DNA from: Burkholderia sp. 4M9327F10
GTDB taxonomy: Bacteria > Pseudomonadota > Gammaproteobacteria > Burkholderiales > Burkholderiaceae
Direction of reading: 5' to 3'
NCBI RefSeq assembly: GCF_005503145.1
Contig: NZ_SCNV01000023.1
Coordinates: 55,190-119,189, forward strand
Length of the DNA: 64,000 nucleotides
Position numbers and translations under genes: made by a program. Below the pieces are notes generated by a model that saw only the letters and a program-made list of their open reading frames with translations, ran no database searches and was not told the DNA's origin. Shown here piece after piece: positions 25,178-34,210 of the stretch (positions are counted from its first letter, which is position 1; each line of letters opens with the position of its first letter).

Positions 25178-25567
25178 TCAGATCTCGCCCTTGGCAAAAT
25201 TCAACTCAACCCCGTTGCCCGCCGGGTCCGAAAAGAACAACTGCTCTTGCCCGGTCACCGGCACGTGGTCGTGTGTGTAGCGAACCTCGAACTTGCGCAA
25301 GCGTTCTTCAAACGCAGCAAGATTGCTGCACGACAGGGCCACATGATCGAAGGTATTGACCACATGTGCGGGACGCGTTTCGTCAGACCTCGCTTCGCTC
25401 AGATGCAGTACGGCCTGTTCACCGATATAGAGCCAGTAGCCAAAGCTTTGAAACGGTGGCCGATAGCCCGCTTGCATGCCGACCACGTCGACATAGAAAT
25501 CGCGCAAGGTATCGAGCATGGCGCGGTTGGCGCGAAGGTTGTAATGACTGAAGCCGAGTAGGGACAT
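25178..25567 (-). CDS. VOC-family (glyoxalase/bleomycin-resistance) protein
   Basis: A 129-residue single-module vicinal-oxygen-chelate protein: SLLGFSHYNLRANRAMLDTL, RDFYVDVVGMQAGYRPPF, DHVALSCSNLAAFEERL and a C-terminal FFSDPAGNGVELNF. Candidate metal ligands are the early His (SHYN), the His in DHVAL and the terminal Glu (VELNF). It could be an isomerase, a dioxygenase or a drug-binding protein. AGGAGA lies before ATG 25567. Followed at once by the hypothetical gene 25176-24757. Confidence 0.85.
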   Translation of the reverse strand: MSLLGFSHYNLRANRAMLDTLRDFYVDVVGMQAGYRPPFQSFGYWLYIGEQAVLHLSEARSDETRPAHVVNTFDHVALSCSNLAAFEERLRKFEVRYTHDHVPVTGQEQLFFSDPAGNGVELNFAKGEI

Positions 25568-25833
25568 GAACTCTCCTGATGGACTGCAATGCACTCGACA
25601 GAAGCCTACCCGTGACGGAGACAATGCGCCAGATGAAGAGTCAAGCGAAGCTAGCCGGGTCAGCGGCCAGGCACGGAATGGAGAGGGGTATTGTGACAAC
25701 CACAGACTACGCGAGGCGCGAAGAATGCAGCGATTGACTGGTGACGCATTGCGGCCGAAAACTACCGTGGGAAACGAGCACCAGACCAGCCGTTTGCAAC
25801 CGCTTGTGCGGCTGGCCTGGCTACAACTCGAAC

Positions 25834-26049
25834 TTACGCCTGCGGTGCAGCGTTGTCCGTATCCGACGCTTGCTCGCCGCTTTCGTCTTCCTTCTTCTCG
25901 ACTAGCGATTCCAGCGCGCCAGCACCCTTGAAGCCGGCGACTGCGGCGATGCCCTTCGTCAGCAGCCCAGCATCCGGATCGACTTTCTCGGTCGCTTCCA
26001 CTGCTGCAACTGCGCCTGCGATCTCACCAACCGTATCCAGAATTCCCAT
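25834..26049 (-). CDS. Small acidic hypothetical protein
   Basis: A 71-residue protein from MGILDTVGEIAGAVAAVEAT. The N-terminal half is Ala/Gly-rich and helical (AVAAVEATEKVD, IAAVAGFKGAGAL); the tail is acidic and disordered (KKEDESGEQASDTDN). It has no obvious membrane span of full length and no recognised family. The ribosome site is weak. Intergenic 25568-25833 upstream of the VOC gene shows nothing clear. Confidence 0.5.
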   Translation of the reverse strand: MGILDTVGEIAGAVAAVEATEKVDPDAGLLTKGIAAVAGFKGAGALESLVEKKEDESGEQASDTDNAAPQA

Positions 26050-26438
26050 AACAATCACCGTATATGTTGAACGTCGAAATGAAGTACTTCGTGACCATCA
26101 AGGAGCGATGCCGTAGCAAGCTCCAGCGGCGGGTTGAGCCGGCGATAAGCGTTCGCGCGCCAGGCTCGCCGTTAAGCCGCTACCGGATAGCATGCCGCGA
26201 ACGAATTTGACACACGCTGATGGCAAATCGCCGCTCGCCATCCTCGACGACAATAGCATCGCAGAAACCGCGAAGCTGTAAAACATTGTCAAATTTTGAC
26301 GTTTTAGCCGGGTAGTTCTAGAAACTCCAGAGCTTGCTAAATCACTATGGGTTCGGCACGCGGCTCGTCAGCCAAGACTCATTGTTTGGCCGCATTGGTA
26401 TTACATTTACCATTCGATTCTCGCGGATTCAATCGAGC
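26050..26438. other. Intergenic region, about 390 bases, no supported gene
   Basis: Between the small acidic protein gene and the 3' end of the phosphonate LysR gene. No convincing open frame, repeat or hairpin is seen. It becomes AT-rich at 26280-26430, which may be promoter DNA for the minus-strand small gene or simple spacer. Confidence 0.5.
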
Positions 26439-27296
26439 TCAGTCGAGTTCGGTCGCGAACAGCGCATTCAGCAAATTCGACGCGGGCCGCTCGGCGAGAC
26501 GCGTCAGCGACTCGATCATTTCCACCTGACAATCCTGCAGCGGAATCATCCTGATGCGGCGCGACGGGTTGAACTCTGCGTAGGCGATCACCCCAACGCC
26601 CATACCTTGCGCGATCGCTTCCTCGAGCGCTTCCCGGCCGTCCACATACATAACCGGTTCGACCTGCAGCGACTCGCGCACCAGTTCGTTTTCGAGCAAC
26701 TGCTGGGTGACCGACTGCGCTTCCCGAAAGATCATTGGCTGCTTGACGAGTTCTGCGTAAGTCAGCTTGCGCTTCTTCGCAATCGGACTCGTGACCGGCA
26801 CCATGGCAACCAGCGGATCACGCCGCAACACGCGCGATTCGAGCCGGCTGTGGACCTGCGGCGCGGCGGTAATGGCAGCGTCTACGGTGCTGGACAGAAC
26901 GCGCTGCATACACTCGGCTGCGTTCGCAACCGACAGCGTCACGACAATGCCGGGATGCCGCTTGCGGAACGCACCGATCAGTTTGACCGCGAGATCAGGC
27001 GCATCCGCAGCGAGCGAAAGCGTGCCGGATGCGAGTCCACTCGCCGAATCGAGCAGTTGCCGGGCATCGCGCTCGCAACTGAGCATCTGGCGCGTCACGC
27101 TGAAAAGGCGCCGGCCCAGTTCGGTCGGCTCGACGCCACGCGGGCCGCGCTCGAAGAGCTTGACCCCAAAATCCTGTTCGAGCCGTCGCACGTGGTCCGA
27201 AATGGCAGGCTGCGTCAGCGACAACGCCTGCGCCGCCTTGGAGAACCCCCCATGTTCGGCGACCGCGTGAAACGCCCGCAATTGCGCGTATTGCAT
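26439..27296 (-). CDS. LysR-type regulator of 2-aminoethylphosphonate catabolism
   Basis: A 285-residue LysR protein starting at MQYAQLRAFHAVAEHGGFSK (winged helix about 1-60: FSKAAQALSLTQPAISDHVRRLE). An inducer-binding domain covers about 90-280. It diverges from phnW across 117 bases, and such phn-linked LysR genes form a recognised subgroup. Start 27296 fits the LysR N terminus; the longer upstream frame reaches into the operator. A T-N11-A palindrome in the shared promoter is the likely binding site. Confidence 0.88.
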   Translation of the reverse strand: MQYAQLRAFHAVAEHGGFSKAAQALSLTQPAISDHVRRLEQDFGVKLFERGPRGVEPTELGRRLFSVTRQMLSCERDARQLLDSASGLASGTLSLAADAPDLAVKLIGAFRKRHPGIVVTLSVANAAECMQRVLSSTVDAAITAAPQVHSRLESRVLRRDPLVAMVPVTSPIAKKRKLTYAELVKQPMIFREAQSVTQQLLENELVRESLQVEPVMYVDGREALEEAIAQGMGVGVIAYAEFNPSRRIRMIPLQDCQVEMIESLTRLAERPASNLLNALFATELD

Positions 27297-27335
27297 GTGC
27301 GCCTCGCCCTGTTGATAAGTTTCACTGATACCAAC

Positions 27336-27350
27336 ATCGATTATATCGAT
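27336..27350. promoter_or_regulatory. LysR-type operator between regulator and phnW
   Basis: ATCGATTATATCGAT is a perfect 6-bp inverted repeat with a 3-base centre. The inner TCGATTATATCGA has the T-N11-A form of LysR sites. A further CGAT lies at 27356-27359. Located 40 bases upstream of the LysR start and 63 bases before phnW. Confidence 0.6.
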
Positions 27351-27412
27351 TTTACCGATGCTCGCGGATTCTGTACTGTGGCAACCACTGAGACCTTCAT
27401 TGGACATCCAGC

Positions 27413-28618
27413 ATGGATACCGCAGTCAGCCACACCGTTACTTCGTGCGCCGCTCCCGCCAAGGGCGAGCCGTATCTGCTGACGCCGGGGCCGCTCACCA
27501 CGGCGCTCTCGACCAAGGAAGCAATGCTGCGCGACTGGGGATCGTGGGACGGCGATTTCCGTGCAATGACCGCACAGCTTCGCCGCAGCCTGCTTGAGAT
27601 CGCGGGCGACACCGTGGGCGACTACGATTGCGTGCCGCTGCAAGGCAGCGGCAGCTACTGCGTCGAAGCCATGCTGGGCAGCCTGATCCCGCGCGATGGA
27701 CATGCGCTGGTGCTGGCAAACGGCGCCTACGGCAAGCGGATTGCCACCACCCTCGGCTATCTGGGCCGCCGTCACACCGTGCTCGACAAGGGCGACTATC
27801 TGCCGCCGCGTGGCAGCGAAGTCGAACGCATGCTCGACGCCGATCCGAGCATCACGCACGTGGTCGCCGTGCATTGCGAAACCAGTTCGGGGATTCTCAA
27901 CCCGATCGAAGAAATCGCCGCCGCAACCGCCAAAAAGGGCCGCAAGCTGCTGATCGATTCCATGAGCGCATTCGGCGCGGTGCCGCTGGATGTGCGGCAT
28001 TTGCAATGCGAAGCGTTTGTGTCGTCAGCCAACAAGTGCATCGAAGGCGTTCCCGGCTTCGGCTTTGTGATTGCGCGCAAGAGCGCCTTGCAGGAAGCGA
28101 AGGGGCGCAGCCATTCGCTGAGCCTCGACGTGTACGAGCAGTGGGATGTGATGAACCGCACGGGGCAATGGCGCTTCACGCCGCCTACGCACACGGTGGC
28201 GGCTTTTATCGAAGCGCTCCGGCTCCATGCGCTCGAAGGCGGCCAGCCTGGCCGGCTCGCGCGCTACGCCCATAACCGCGACGTGCTGGTCGCCGGCATG
28301 CACGAGCTTGGCTTCGAGCCGCTGCTGGACGCGCACTGGCGCTCGCCGATCATCGTGACGTTCTTTGCGCCCGCGCATCCGGCGTTTCGTTTCGAGCAGT
28401 TTTATGACCTGATGAAACAGCAGGGTTTCATCATCTATCCCGGCAAGCTGACGGTAGTGGACAGTTTCCGCGTGGGATGCATCGGCCAGGTGGATGCGGA
28501 CGTCATGCGGCGGGTGGTAGCGGCTTGCGCCCAGGCCCTGCGCACCATGGGCGTAGAGCATGCCGCGCCGCCGAGCGCAGCGCTCGAAGAACGCAAGTTG
28601 CTCGCGCACGAAGTTTGA
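27413..28618 (+). CDS. phnW: 2-aminoethylphosphonate-pyruvate transaminase
   Basis: PLP enzyme that moves the amino group of 2-aminoethylphosphonate to pyruvate, giving phosphonoacetaldehyde and alanine. 401 residues, class V aminotransferase fold: YLLTPGPLTTALSTKEAMLRD at the N terminus, PLQGSGSYCVEA, HCETSSGILNPIEEI, LIDSMSAFGAVPLD and the PLP lysine in VSSANKCIEGVPGFGF (K208). The extra C-terminal 25 residues are variable. It heads the phnWX pair and is probably induced through the divergent LysR protein. Confidence 0.94.
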   Translation: MDTAVSHTVTSCAAPAKGEPYLLTPGPLTTALSTKEAMLRDWGSWDGDFRAMTAQLRRSLLEIAGDTVGDYDCVPLQGSGSYCVEAMLGSLIPRDGHALVLANGAYGKRIATTLGYLGRRHTVLDKGDYLPPRGSEVERMLDADPSITHVVAVHCETSSGILNPIEEIAAATAKKGRKLLIDSMSAFGAVPLDVRHLQCEAFVSSANKCIEGVPGFGFVIARKSALQEAKGRSHSLSLDVYEQWDVMNRTGQWRFTPPTHTVAAFIEALRLHALEGGQPGRLARYAHNRDVLVAGMHELGFEPLLDAHWRSPIIVTFFAPAHPAFRFEQFYDLMKQQGFIIYPGKLTVVDSFRVGCIGQVDADVMRRVVAACAQALRTMGVEHAAPPSAALEERKLLAHEV

Positions 28619-28719
28619 AATGGGTGTCCGCGCTTGAGGCGCGACACATGAATAGCACAGCACACGCGGCTCACCATGCACTCTGTAGCCGCCCGGACTC
28701 TTCTCAGGATGCGACGTAA

Positions 28720-29523
28720 ATGAAACACGTAAAAGCAGTGATTTTCGATTGGGCCGGCACGGTAGTCGACTACGGTTCGCTCGCGCCGATGGGTGCGTTT
28801 GTGGAGACGTTCGAACAGTTCGGCGTGTCGATCACCATCGACGAAGCACGCGGGCCGATGGGCATGGCGAAGCGTCCGCATATCGCGGCGCTGATGGCGC
28901 TGCCGCGGGTGGCGCAAGCGTGGGCCGACAAGTACGGCCGCACGCCGAGCGAGCAGGATATCGATGCGGTGTACGACGTCTTTGTGCCGAAGAACATCAA
29001 GGTTGCCGCCGGCTATAGCCAGGTGATCCCGGGCGTCGCCGAAGTGGCGACGACACTGCGCTCCGAGGATATCCGCATCGGCACGACGACCGGTTACACG
29101 CGCGAGATCATGGCCGAAATCACGCCGGGCGCTGCGGCGCAGGGCTTTGCACCGGACAGCCTCGTTTGCACCGGCGATACGCCGGAGGGACGCCCTTCCC
29201 CGTACATGATCTACAAGACGCTGCCGCAACTGGGCGTGTGGCTCGCGAAGAATGCGATTAAGGTCGACGATACGGAAGTCGGCATTGAGGAAGGGATTAA
29301 CGGCGGGACGTGGGCGGTTGGCGTGGCCGTGAGTGGCAACGCGTTCGGTATGGCTGAGGCAGATGTGAAGGCGTTGCCCGCGCAGGAATTCGCACAACGA
29401 CGTGCGGCGGCGGCTCGGCGGTTGAGCGCCGCAGGGGCACACTATGTGATCGATAGCGTCGCGGATCTGATGCCGGTGGTGTATGACATCGAGGGGCGTC
29501 TGGCGCGTGGGGAGCGGCCTTAA
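28720..29523 (+). CDS. phnX: Phosphonoacetaldehyde hydrolase
   Basis: HAD-superfamily phosphonatase that splits the C-P bond of phosphonoacetaldehyde to acetaldehyde and phosphate. 267 residues. The nucleophile Asp lies in VIFDWAGTVVDYGS (D10) and the Schiff-base Lys in GPMGMAKRPHI (K51). Also seen are IGTTTGYTREIM and the acidic KVDDTEVGIEEGINGG motif. AGGAT lies before the ATG; 101 bases separate it from phnW. With phnW it completes conversion of aminoethylphosphonate to acetaldehyde; no dedicated transporter is adjacent. Confidence 0.94.
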   Translation: MKHVKAVIFDWAGTVVDYGSLAPMGAFVETFEQFGVSITIDEARGPMGMAKRPHIAALMALPRVAQAWADKYGRTPSEQDIDAVYDVFVPKNIKVAAGYSQVIPGVAEVATTLRSEDIRIGTTTGYTREIMAEITPGAAAQGFAPDSLVCTGDTPEGRPSPYMIYKTLPQLGVWLAKNAIKVDDTEVGIEEGINGGTWAVGVAVSGNAFGMAEADVKALPAQEFAQRRAAAARRLSAAGAHYVIDSVADLMPVVYDIEGRLARGERP

Positions 29524-29544
29524 CTGAAAGGCGTGGTGAATTGA

Positions 29545-29580
29545 GTGGTGCGGGAGGACCGAAAACGCCGGTCCCACCGC
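29545..29580. terminator. Stem-loop between convergent phnX and dehydratase genes
   Basis: GGACCG (29556-29561) and CGGTCC (29569-29574) pair around AAAACGC, extended by imperfect GTGG...CCAC pairing outside. The position between convergent genes fits bidirectional termination, although no long T-run is present. Confidence 0.4.
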
Positions 29581-29591
29581 TCAGAGCCTTC

Positions 29592-31325
29592 TCAATGCGA
29601 ATGCCGCGGCACCGCCGCCCCCCGGCATCCAACCAGAAAATCTAGATCGCAGCCCTCATCCGCCTGCAGCACGTGATCCACGTAGAGGCGCTGATACCCG
29701 CCGCCCGAGGGCGCCACAGGCGGCGTGCGAGCCTCCAGACGCCGCGCCAGTTCTTCATCGCTGATATCGACACGCAGCGTTCCCGCATCGCAATCAAGCT
29801 CGATCCAGTCTCCATCCTGCACCGCCGCGAGCGGGCCACCCGCCGCCGCCTCCGGCGTCACGTGCAAAACCACCGTGCCGTAAGCAGTACCACTCATGCG
29901 CGCATCCGAAATACGCACCATGTCCGTCACACCCTGGCGCAGCAGCTTCGGCGGCAATCCCATGTTGCCTACTTCAGCCATGCCCGGATAACCCTTCGGT
30001 CCGCAATTCTTCATGACGAGAACAGAGTTCGCATCGACATCTAGCGCCTCGTCGACGATGCGTTCCTTGTAGTGCTCCAGGTTTTCGAAGACCACCGCCC
30101 GGCCGCGATGCTTGAGCAGTGCCGGCGTAGCGGCGGACGGCTTCAGAACCGCTCCGCGCGGCGCGAGGTTACCGCGCAATACGCGTATGCCGCCATCGGC
30201 AACAAGTGGCTTGTCTAGCGGCCGAATCACTTCGTCATCCGTAATAGGCGCGTCCTTCACGTTCTGCCACAGCGTTTTGCCATTGACGGTGATCGCATCA
30301 GGATAAGGCAGCAGATCCGCTTCACCGAGCCGGCGCAACACGGCCGGCAAGCCGCCTGCGTAATAGAACTCTTCCATCAGGAATCGCCCCGACGGCATCA
30401 GATCCACAATGGTTGGCGTATTGCGGCCCGTGTGCACCCAGTCGTCGAGATCGAGCTTCACGCCAATGCGCCCCGCGATCGCCTTCAGATGGATCACAGC
30501 ATTCGTCGAGCCGCCGATTGCAGCATTCACCCGGATCGCATTGAGGAACGCTTCGCGCGTCAGGATCTTCGAGAGCGTCAATCCTTCGTGCGCCATCTCG
30601 ACAATGCGGCTGCCCGACATGTGGGCGAGCACATAACGGCGTGCGTCGACGGCGGGTATCGCCGCGTTATGCGGCAGCGATGCGCCGAGCGACTCCGCCA
30701 TGCAAGCCATGGTCGACGCCGTACCCATGGTGTTGCAGGTGCCCGCGGAACGCGACATGCCGGCTTCTGCCGAGAGGAACCGGTGCAGATCGATCTCCCC
30801 TGCCTTCAGCGACTCATGCAGTTGCCACACAGCCGTGCCCGAACCAATGTTCTTGCCGTCGAGCTTGCCGTTAAGCATCGGCCCACCGGTCACGACGATC
30901 GCAGGCACATCGCAACTCGCAGCCCCCATCAGGAGCGCGGGTGTGGTCTTATCACAGCCCGTGAGCAAGACAACTGCATCGATAGGATTGCCGCGAATCG
31001 CTTCTTCGACATCCATCGCCGCCAGGTTGCGCGTGAGCATTGCGGTCGGGCGCAGGTTCGATTCGCCATTCGAGAACACTGGAAACTCAACCGGAAAGCC
31101 GCCCGCCTCATAAACACCACGCTTGACGTGCTCGGCGATCTTGCGAAAGTGCGCATTGCACGGCGTGAGCTCCGACCACGTATTGCAGATACCGATTACC
31201 GGCCTGCCGTCGAACTCATGATCGGGAATGCCCTGGTTCTTCATCCAGCTTCGATACATGAAGCCGTTCTTATCTTGTGTGCCGAACCATTGGGCTGAAC
31301 GCAGCTTCGATTTCTTGTCGGACAT
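29592..31325 (-). CDS. L-arabinonate dehydratase (IlvD/Edd family)
   Basis: [2Fe-2S] dehydratase of 577 residues. Cluster cysteines are in NTWSELTPCNAH (C56), LLTGCDKTTPA (C124) and SAGTCNTMG (C197), the spacing of the pentonate dehydratases. Other family marks are IGGSTNAVIHLKAIAG and DARMSGTAYGTVVLHV. It would convert L-arabinonate to 2-keto-3-deoxy-L-arabinonate. Assignment to arabinonate rather than another sugar acid rests on the adjacent AraFGH transporter and the keto-deoxy-arabinonate dehydratase gene. AGGAAG lies before ATG 31325. The 276-base gap to araH may contain a separate promoter; nothing distinct is seen in it. Confidence 0.86.
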   Translation of the reverse strand: MSDKKSKLRSAQWFGTQDKNGFMYRSWMKNQGIPDHEFDGRPVIGICNTWSELTPCNAHFRKIAEHVKRGVYEAGGFPVEFPVFSNGESNLRPTAMLTRNLAAMDVEEAIRGNPIDAVVLLTGCDKTTPALLMGAASCDVPAIVVTGGPMLNGKLDGKNIGSGTAVWQLHESLKAGEIDLHRFLSAEAGMSRSAGTCNTMGTASTMACMAESLGASLPHNAAIPAVDARRYVLAHMSGSRIVEMAHEGLTLSKILTREAFLNAIRVNAAIGGSTNAVIHLKAIAGRIGVKLDLDDWVHTGRNTPTIVDLMPSGRFLMEEFYYAGGLPAVLRRLGEADLLPYPDAITVNGKTLWQNVKDAPITDDEVIRPLDKPLVADGGIRVLRGNLAPRGAVLKPSAATPALLKHRGRAVVFENLEHYKERIVDEALDVDANSVLVMKNCGPKGYPGMAEVGNMGLPPKLLRQGVTDMVRISDARMSGTAYGTVVLHVTPEAAAGGPLAAVQDGDWIELDCDAGTLRVDISDEELARRLEARTPPVAPSGGGYQRLYVDHVLQADEGCDLDFLVGCRGAAVPRHSH

Positions 31326-31601
31326 GCTGACTTCCTGAACGCAAACTCTTGAACAAAGGCGCCGACGCAAGCTGATCCATCTATGCGTTGACGATCCGCC
31401 GCGGGTCAAGGCGAGCACACGCCGGCCTGCGCCGGGCGCCGTGTCGCTTCGTGATCGCGGTCCACCTCAGAAAAGTGTACCGGCTGACCCGATATCCTTC
31501 TAATGTTAATTTTCTACCGCTGTATATCGCGATTGTTATGCTGCGGCGCGGCGCTTATTAAGTTCAACCGCCGCCGGTTCCAGCATCCAGCAATACGTGC
31601 C

Positions 31602-32612
31602 TCAGTGGACGCGCTTGCTGCGGCGATATTGGTCGAACAGTACCGCGAGCAGCAAAATGCCGCCGCGAATCAGGTATTGGTAAAAGGTCGGCACATTCAG
31701 CAGACTCATGGCATCCTGCACGGAACCCATAATCAGCACGCCCACCAGCACGCCTGAAATCGTCGCGACACCGCCTGTCAGCGACACGCCACCGAGCACG
31801 CACGCGGAAATCACGCCAAGCTCCAGACCTACCGAGGTCTTGGGGTCACCAAGACTCATCCGCGAGGCGAGCATGACGCCGGCGAAGCCGGTCACCAGTC
31901 CCTGCAGCACAAACACGGTGATCTTGATCCGCGTGACCGGCAAGCCGGCAAGCAGGGCCGCTTCGCTGTTGCCGCCCACCGCTAGCACGTTCTTGCCAAA
32001 CACGGTTTTCTTCAGCAGAAAGCCGAACAGAATGAAGCCGACGATATTGCTCCAGATCGGATACGAAATGCCGAGAAACGAGCCGCCGCCCAAATCGAAA
32101 AAACGCTCCTCCGAGATCATCACCGCGTCGCCGTTCGACGTGATGAAGGCCAGGCCGCGCACCACCTCCATCATCGCAAGCGTGACGATCAGCGAGTTGA
32201 TCTTGTAACGCGCCACCAGTACGCCGTTCACCAGCCCGACTGCGCCGCCCGCCAATATGCCGGCGAGCACGCCGAACAGCACGCTATGCGTCGCGGTGAT
32301 CAAGGTGGACGCGACCACCCCCGCAAACGCAACGATCGAGGCGACCGACAGGTCCACTTCGCCGAGTGCCAGCACGAACATCATCGTCACCGAGATCGAG
32401 CCGATCAGCGTCACCGAAAGCAGCAAACCCTGGATATTGCGGGCGCTGATAAAGTCCGGCACCGTGAACGACAGCACGGCAAACAGGATGATGAACACCA
32501 TCACAATGCCGGACTTGTTGATCAGATCCCAGGTTTGCGCGGCACGCGACCGGGCGCTAACGCTTTGCTTCGGATTAGGCTGATTGGTGACGGGGGTGTT
32601 AGTGGTTTGCAT
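31602..32612 (-). CDS. araH: L-arabinose ABC transporter permease AraH
   Basis: Inner-membrane permease of the AraH/RbsC/XylH type, 336 residues, with a cytoplasmic N-terminal leader rich in Asn/Gln/Pro and about nine or ten helices. The family motif region is ALGEVDLSVASIVAFAGV, then GLVNGVLVARYKINSLIVTLAMMEVVRG and the loop NSEAALLAGLPVTRIKI; late SVGLELGVISACVLGGVSLTGG is also conserved. It starts 19 bases after araG. It forms the channel for the sugar bound by AraF. Assignment follows the AraF-like binding protein of the same operon. Confidence 0.9.
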   Translation of the reverse strand: MQTTNTPVTNQPNPKQSVSARSRAAQTWDLINKSGIVMVFIILFAVLSFTVPDFISARNIQGLLLSVTLIGSISVTMMFVLALGEVDLSVASIVAFAGVVASTLITATHSVLFGVLAGILAGGAVGLVNGVLVARYKINSLIVTLAMMEVVRGLAFITSNGDAVMISEERFFDLGGGSFLGISYPIWSNIVGFILFGFLLKKTVFGKNVLAVGGNSEAALLAGLPVTRIKITVFVLQGLVTGFAGVMLASRMSLGDPKTSVGLELGVISACVLGGVSLTGGVATISGVLVGVLIMGSVQDAMSLLNVPTFYQYLIRGGILLLAVLFDQYRRSKRVH

Positions 32613-32631
32613 GGTGGCTCTTTACATTCGA

Positions 32632-34140
32632 TTAGCTTGGCAGGGCAAGCTTGATCAGTTGATCGGGCGAGGCTTCTGCCTTCGGCAGGTTGCCGACAAT
32701 CCGCCCTTCGCGCATAACGATGATGCGGTCTGCGACGCCGATCACCTCTGCCAGGTCGCTCGATACGACAATGACGGTGCGTCCCGCTTCCGCGAGTCCG
32801 TATAACAGGCTGTAGATTTCGCTGCGCGCGCCGACGTCGATGCCGCGGGTCGGCTCATCCATCAGGAACACATCGATCTCCTCGGCCAGCCAGCGCGAGA
32901 GGATCACCTTCTGCTGGTTGCCGCCGGAGAGCGTACCGATTGGCGTGTTGCCGTCACGGGTCTTGATGGCGAGCTTCGCGATGAAACTTGTTGTAGTGGC
33001 GGTCTCCTTGCGCGCATCGAGGATATGCAGCGCGTTGTGATGGCGGCGGCAACTGATATTCAGGTTGTCCGACACCGAGGCGATGGCGACAATGCCCTCC
33101 TGCTTGCGATCCTCGGGGCACAGGGCGACGCCTGCGCGCACCGCATCGCGCGGCGAGCGGAATTTGCGCGTCTCGCCTTTCAGCACGATCTCGCCTGCAA
33201 CCGGCTTCACCGCGCCGTAAATCAGCTTCATCAGTTCGGAGCGCCCCGCGCCCACCAGACCGAAGAAGCCGACAATCTCGCCCTTGCGGGCGTTGAACGA
33301 AGCGGGTTCCGCCAGGCCCGGCCCGAGCAGCCCTTTCACGTCGAGCTGCACACCGCCGATCTCGCGGGTCCGGTAGCCGTACACATCGCGAATCGAGCGC
33401 CCTACCATGCAGCTAATCAAGCGGTCGCGCTCAAGTCCGTCGACTTCCTCGAACGTCTCGATGCGCCGGCCGTCGCGAAACACCGTCACGCGATCGCACA
33501 GCGCATAGACTTCATCCATCCGGTGCGTAACGTAGATGATCGCGCGGCCCTCGGCACGCAAGGTACGGATGATCTTGAACAGTTGCTCGGTTTCGCGCGA
33601 GGAGAGCGAGCTCGTTGGCTCGTCGAAGGCGATCACGCGCGCGTCGCGCATCAACGCCTTGCCGATCTCGATCATCTGCCGCTGGCCGATCGAAAGATGC
33701 TTCACTTGCAGGTTCGGATCGATCTTCTCGCCGAGCCGCTCGAGCTCGCTGATCGCGCGGTTCACCAGTCCTTTTTCGTTGAGCACACCGAATCGGTTCG
33801 GCATCGCCCCGAGCATCAGGTTTTCCGCCACCGTCAGCTCCGGCACCAGATGCAGTTCCTGGTAGATAATCGCGACGCCCGCGTCGATGGCGGCCCTGGT
33901 GGTCGTGAATTGCTGCGTGACGCCACCCAGCGTCAGGCTGCCGCCCGCCGGCTGGTTGACGCCCGAGAGGACCTTCAGGAGGGTCGATTTGCCTGCGCCG
34001 TTTTCGCCCATCAGCCCGTGGACTTCGCCGGTACGCACGCCGAGCGACACGCCGTCCAGGGCGAGCACCCCCGGAAAACGCACGGTGATGTCGTCGAGCA
34101 GAAGATAAGGATCGGCCAGAGCCGTCGCGGTATCCATCAT
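32632..34140 (-). CDS. araG: L-arabinose ABC transporter ATP-binding protein AraG
   Basis: Duplicated sugar-type ABC ATPase, 502 residues. N-terminal half: Walker A MGENGAGKST, signature LSIGQRQMIEIGKAL, Walker B VIAFDEPTSSLSS. C-terminal half: degenerate nucleotide site FGLVGAGRSEL, signature LSGGNQQKVILSRWL, Walker B VFLMDEPTRGIDVG. The ALCPEDRKQEGIV insert is typical of the RbsA/AraG group. GAGG lies eight bases before ATG 34140; a second ATG follows directly. Separated from araF by a 70-base gap holding a strong hairpin. Confidence 0.92.
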   Translation of the reverse strand: MMDTATALADPYLLLDDITVRFPGVLALDGVSLGVRTGEVHGLMGENGAGKSTLLKVLSGVNQPAGGSLTLGGVTQQFTTTRAAIDAGVAIIYQELHLVPELTVAENLMLGAMPNRFGVLNEKGLVNRAISELERLGEKIDPNLQVKHLSIGQRQMIEIGKALMRDARVIAFDEPTSSLSSRETEQLFKIIRTLRAEGRAIIYVTHRMDEVYALCDRVTVFRDGRRIETFEEVDGLERDRLISCMVGRSIRDVYGYRTREIGGVQLDVKGLLGPGLAEPASFNARKGEIVGFFGLVGAGRSELMKLIYGAVKPVAGEIVLKGETRKFRSPRDAVRAGVALCPEDRKQEGIVAIASVSDNLNISCRRHHNALHILDARKETATTTSFIAKLAIKTRDGNTPIGTLSGGNQQKVILSRWLAEEIDVFLMDEPTRGIDVGARSEIYSLLYGLAEAGRTVIVVSSDLAEVIGVADRIIVMREGRIVGNLPKAEASPDQLIKLALPS

Positions 34141-34168
34141 GGGTGAAGCCTCAAGGCAGAAACAGGAA

Positions 34169-34201
34169 ACCGGGCGTGGCCGGTGCAAAGCGACGCCCGG
34201 G
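34169..34201 (-). promoter_or_regulatory. Intercistronic stem-loop between araF and araG
   Basis: CCGGGCGT (34170-34177) and ACGCCCGG (34193-34200) form an 8-bp GC stem in the gap after the binding-protein gene. Such structures commonly stabilise the upstream message or partly stop transcription, so that more binding protein is made than transporter. Confidence 0.6.
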
Positions 34202-34210
34202 TAAGAACCG

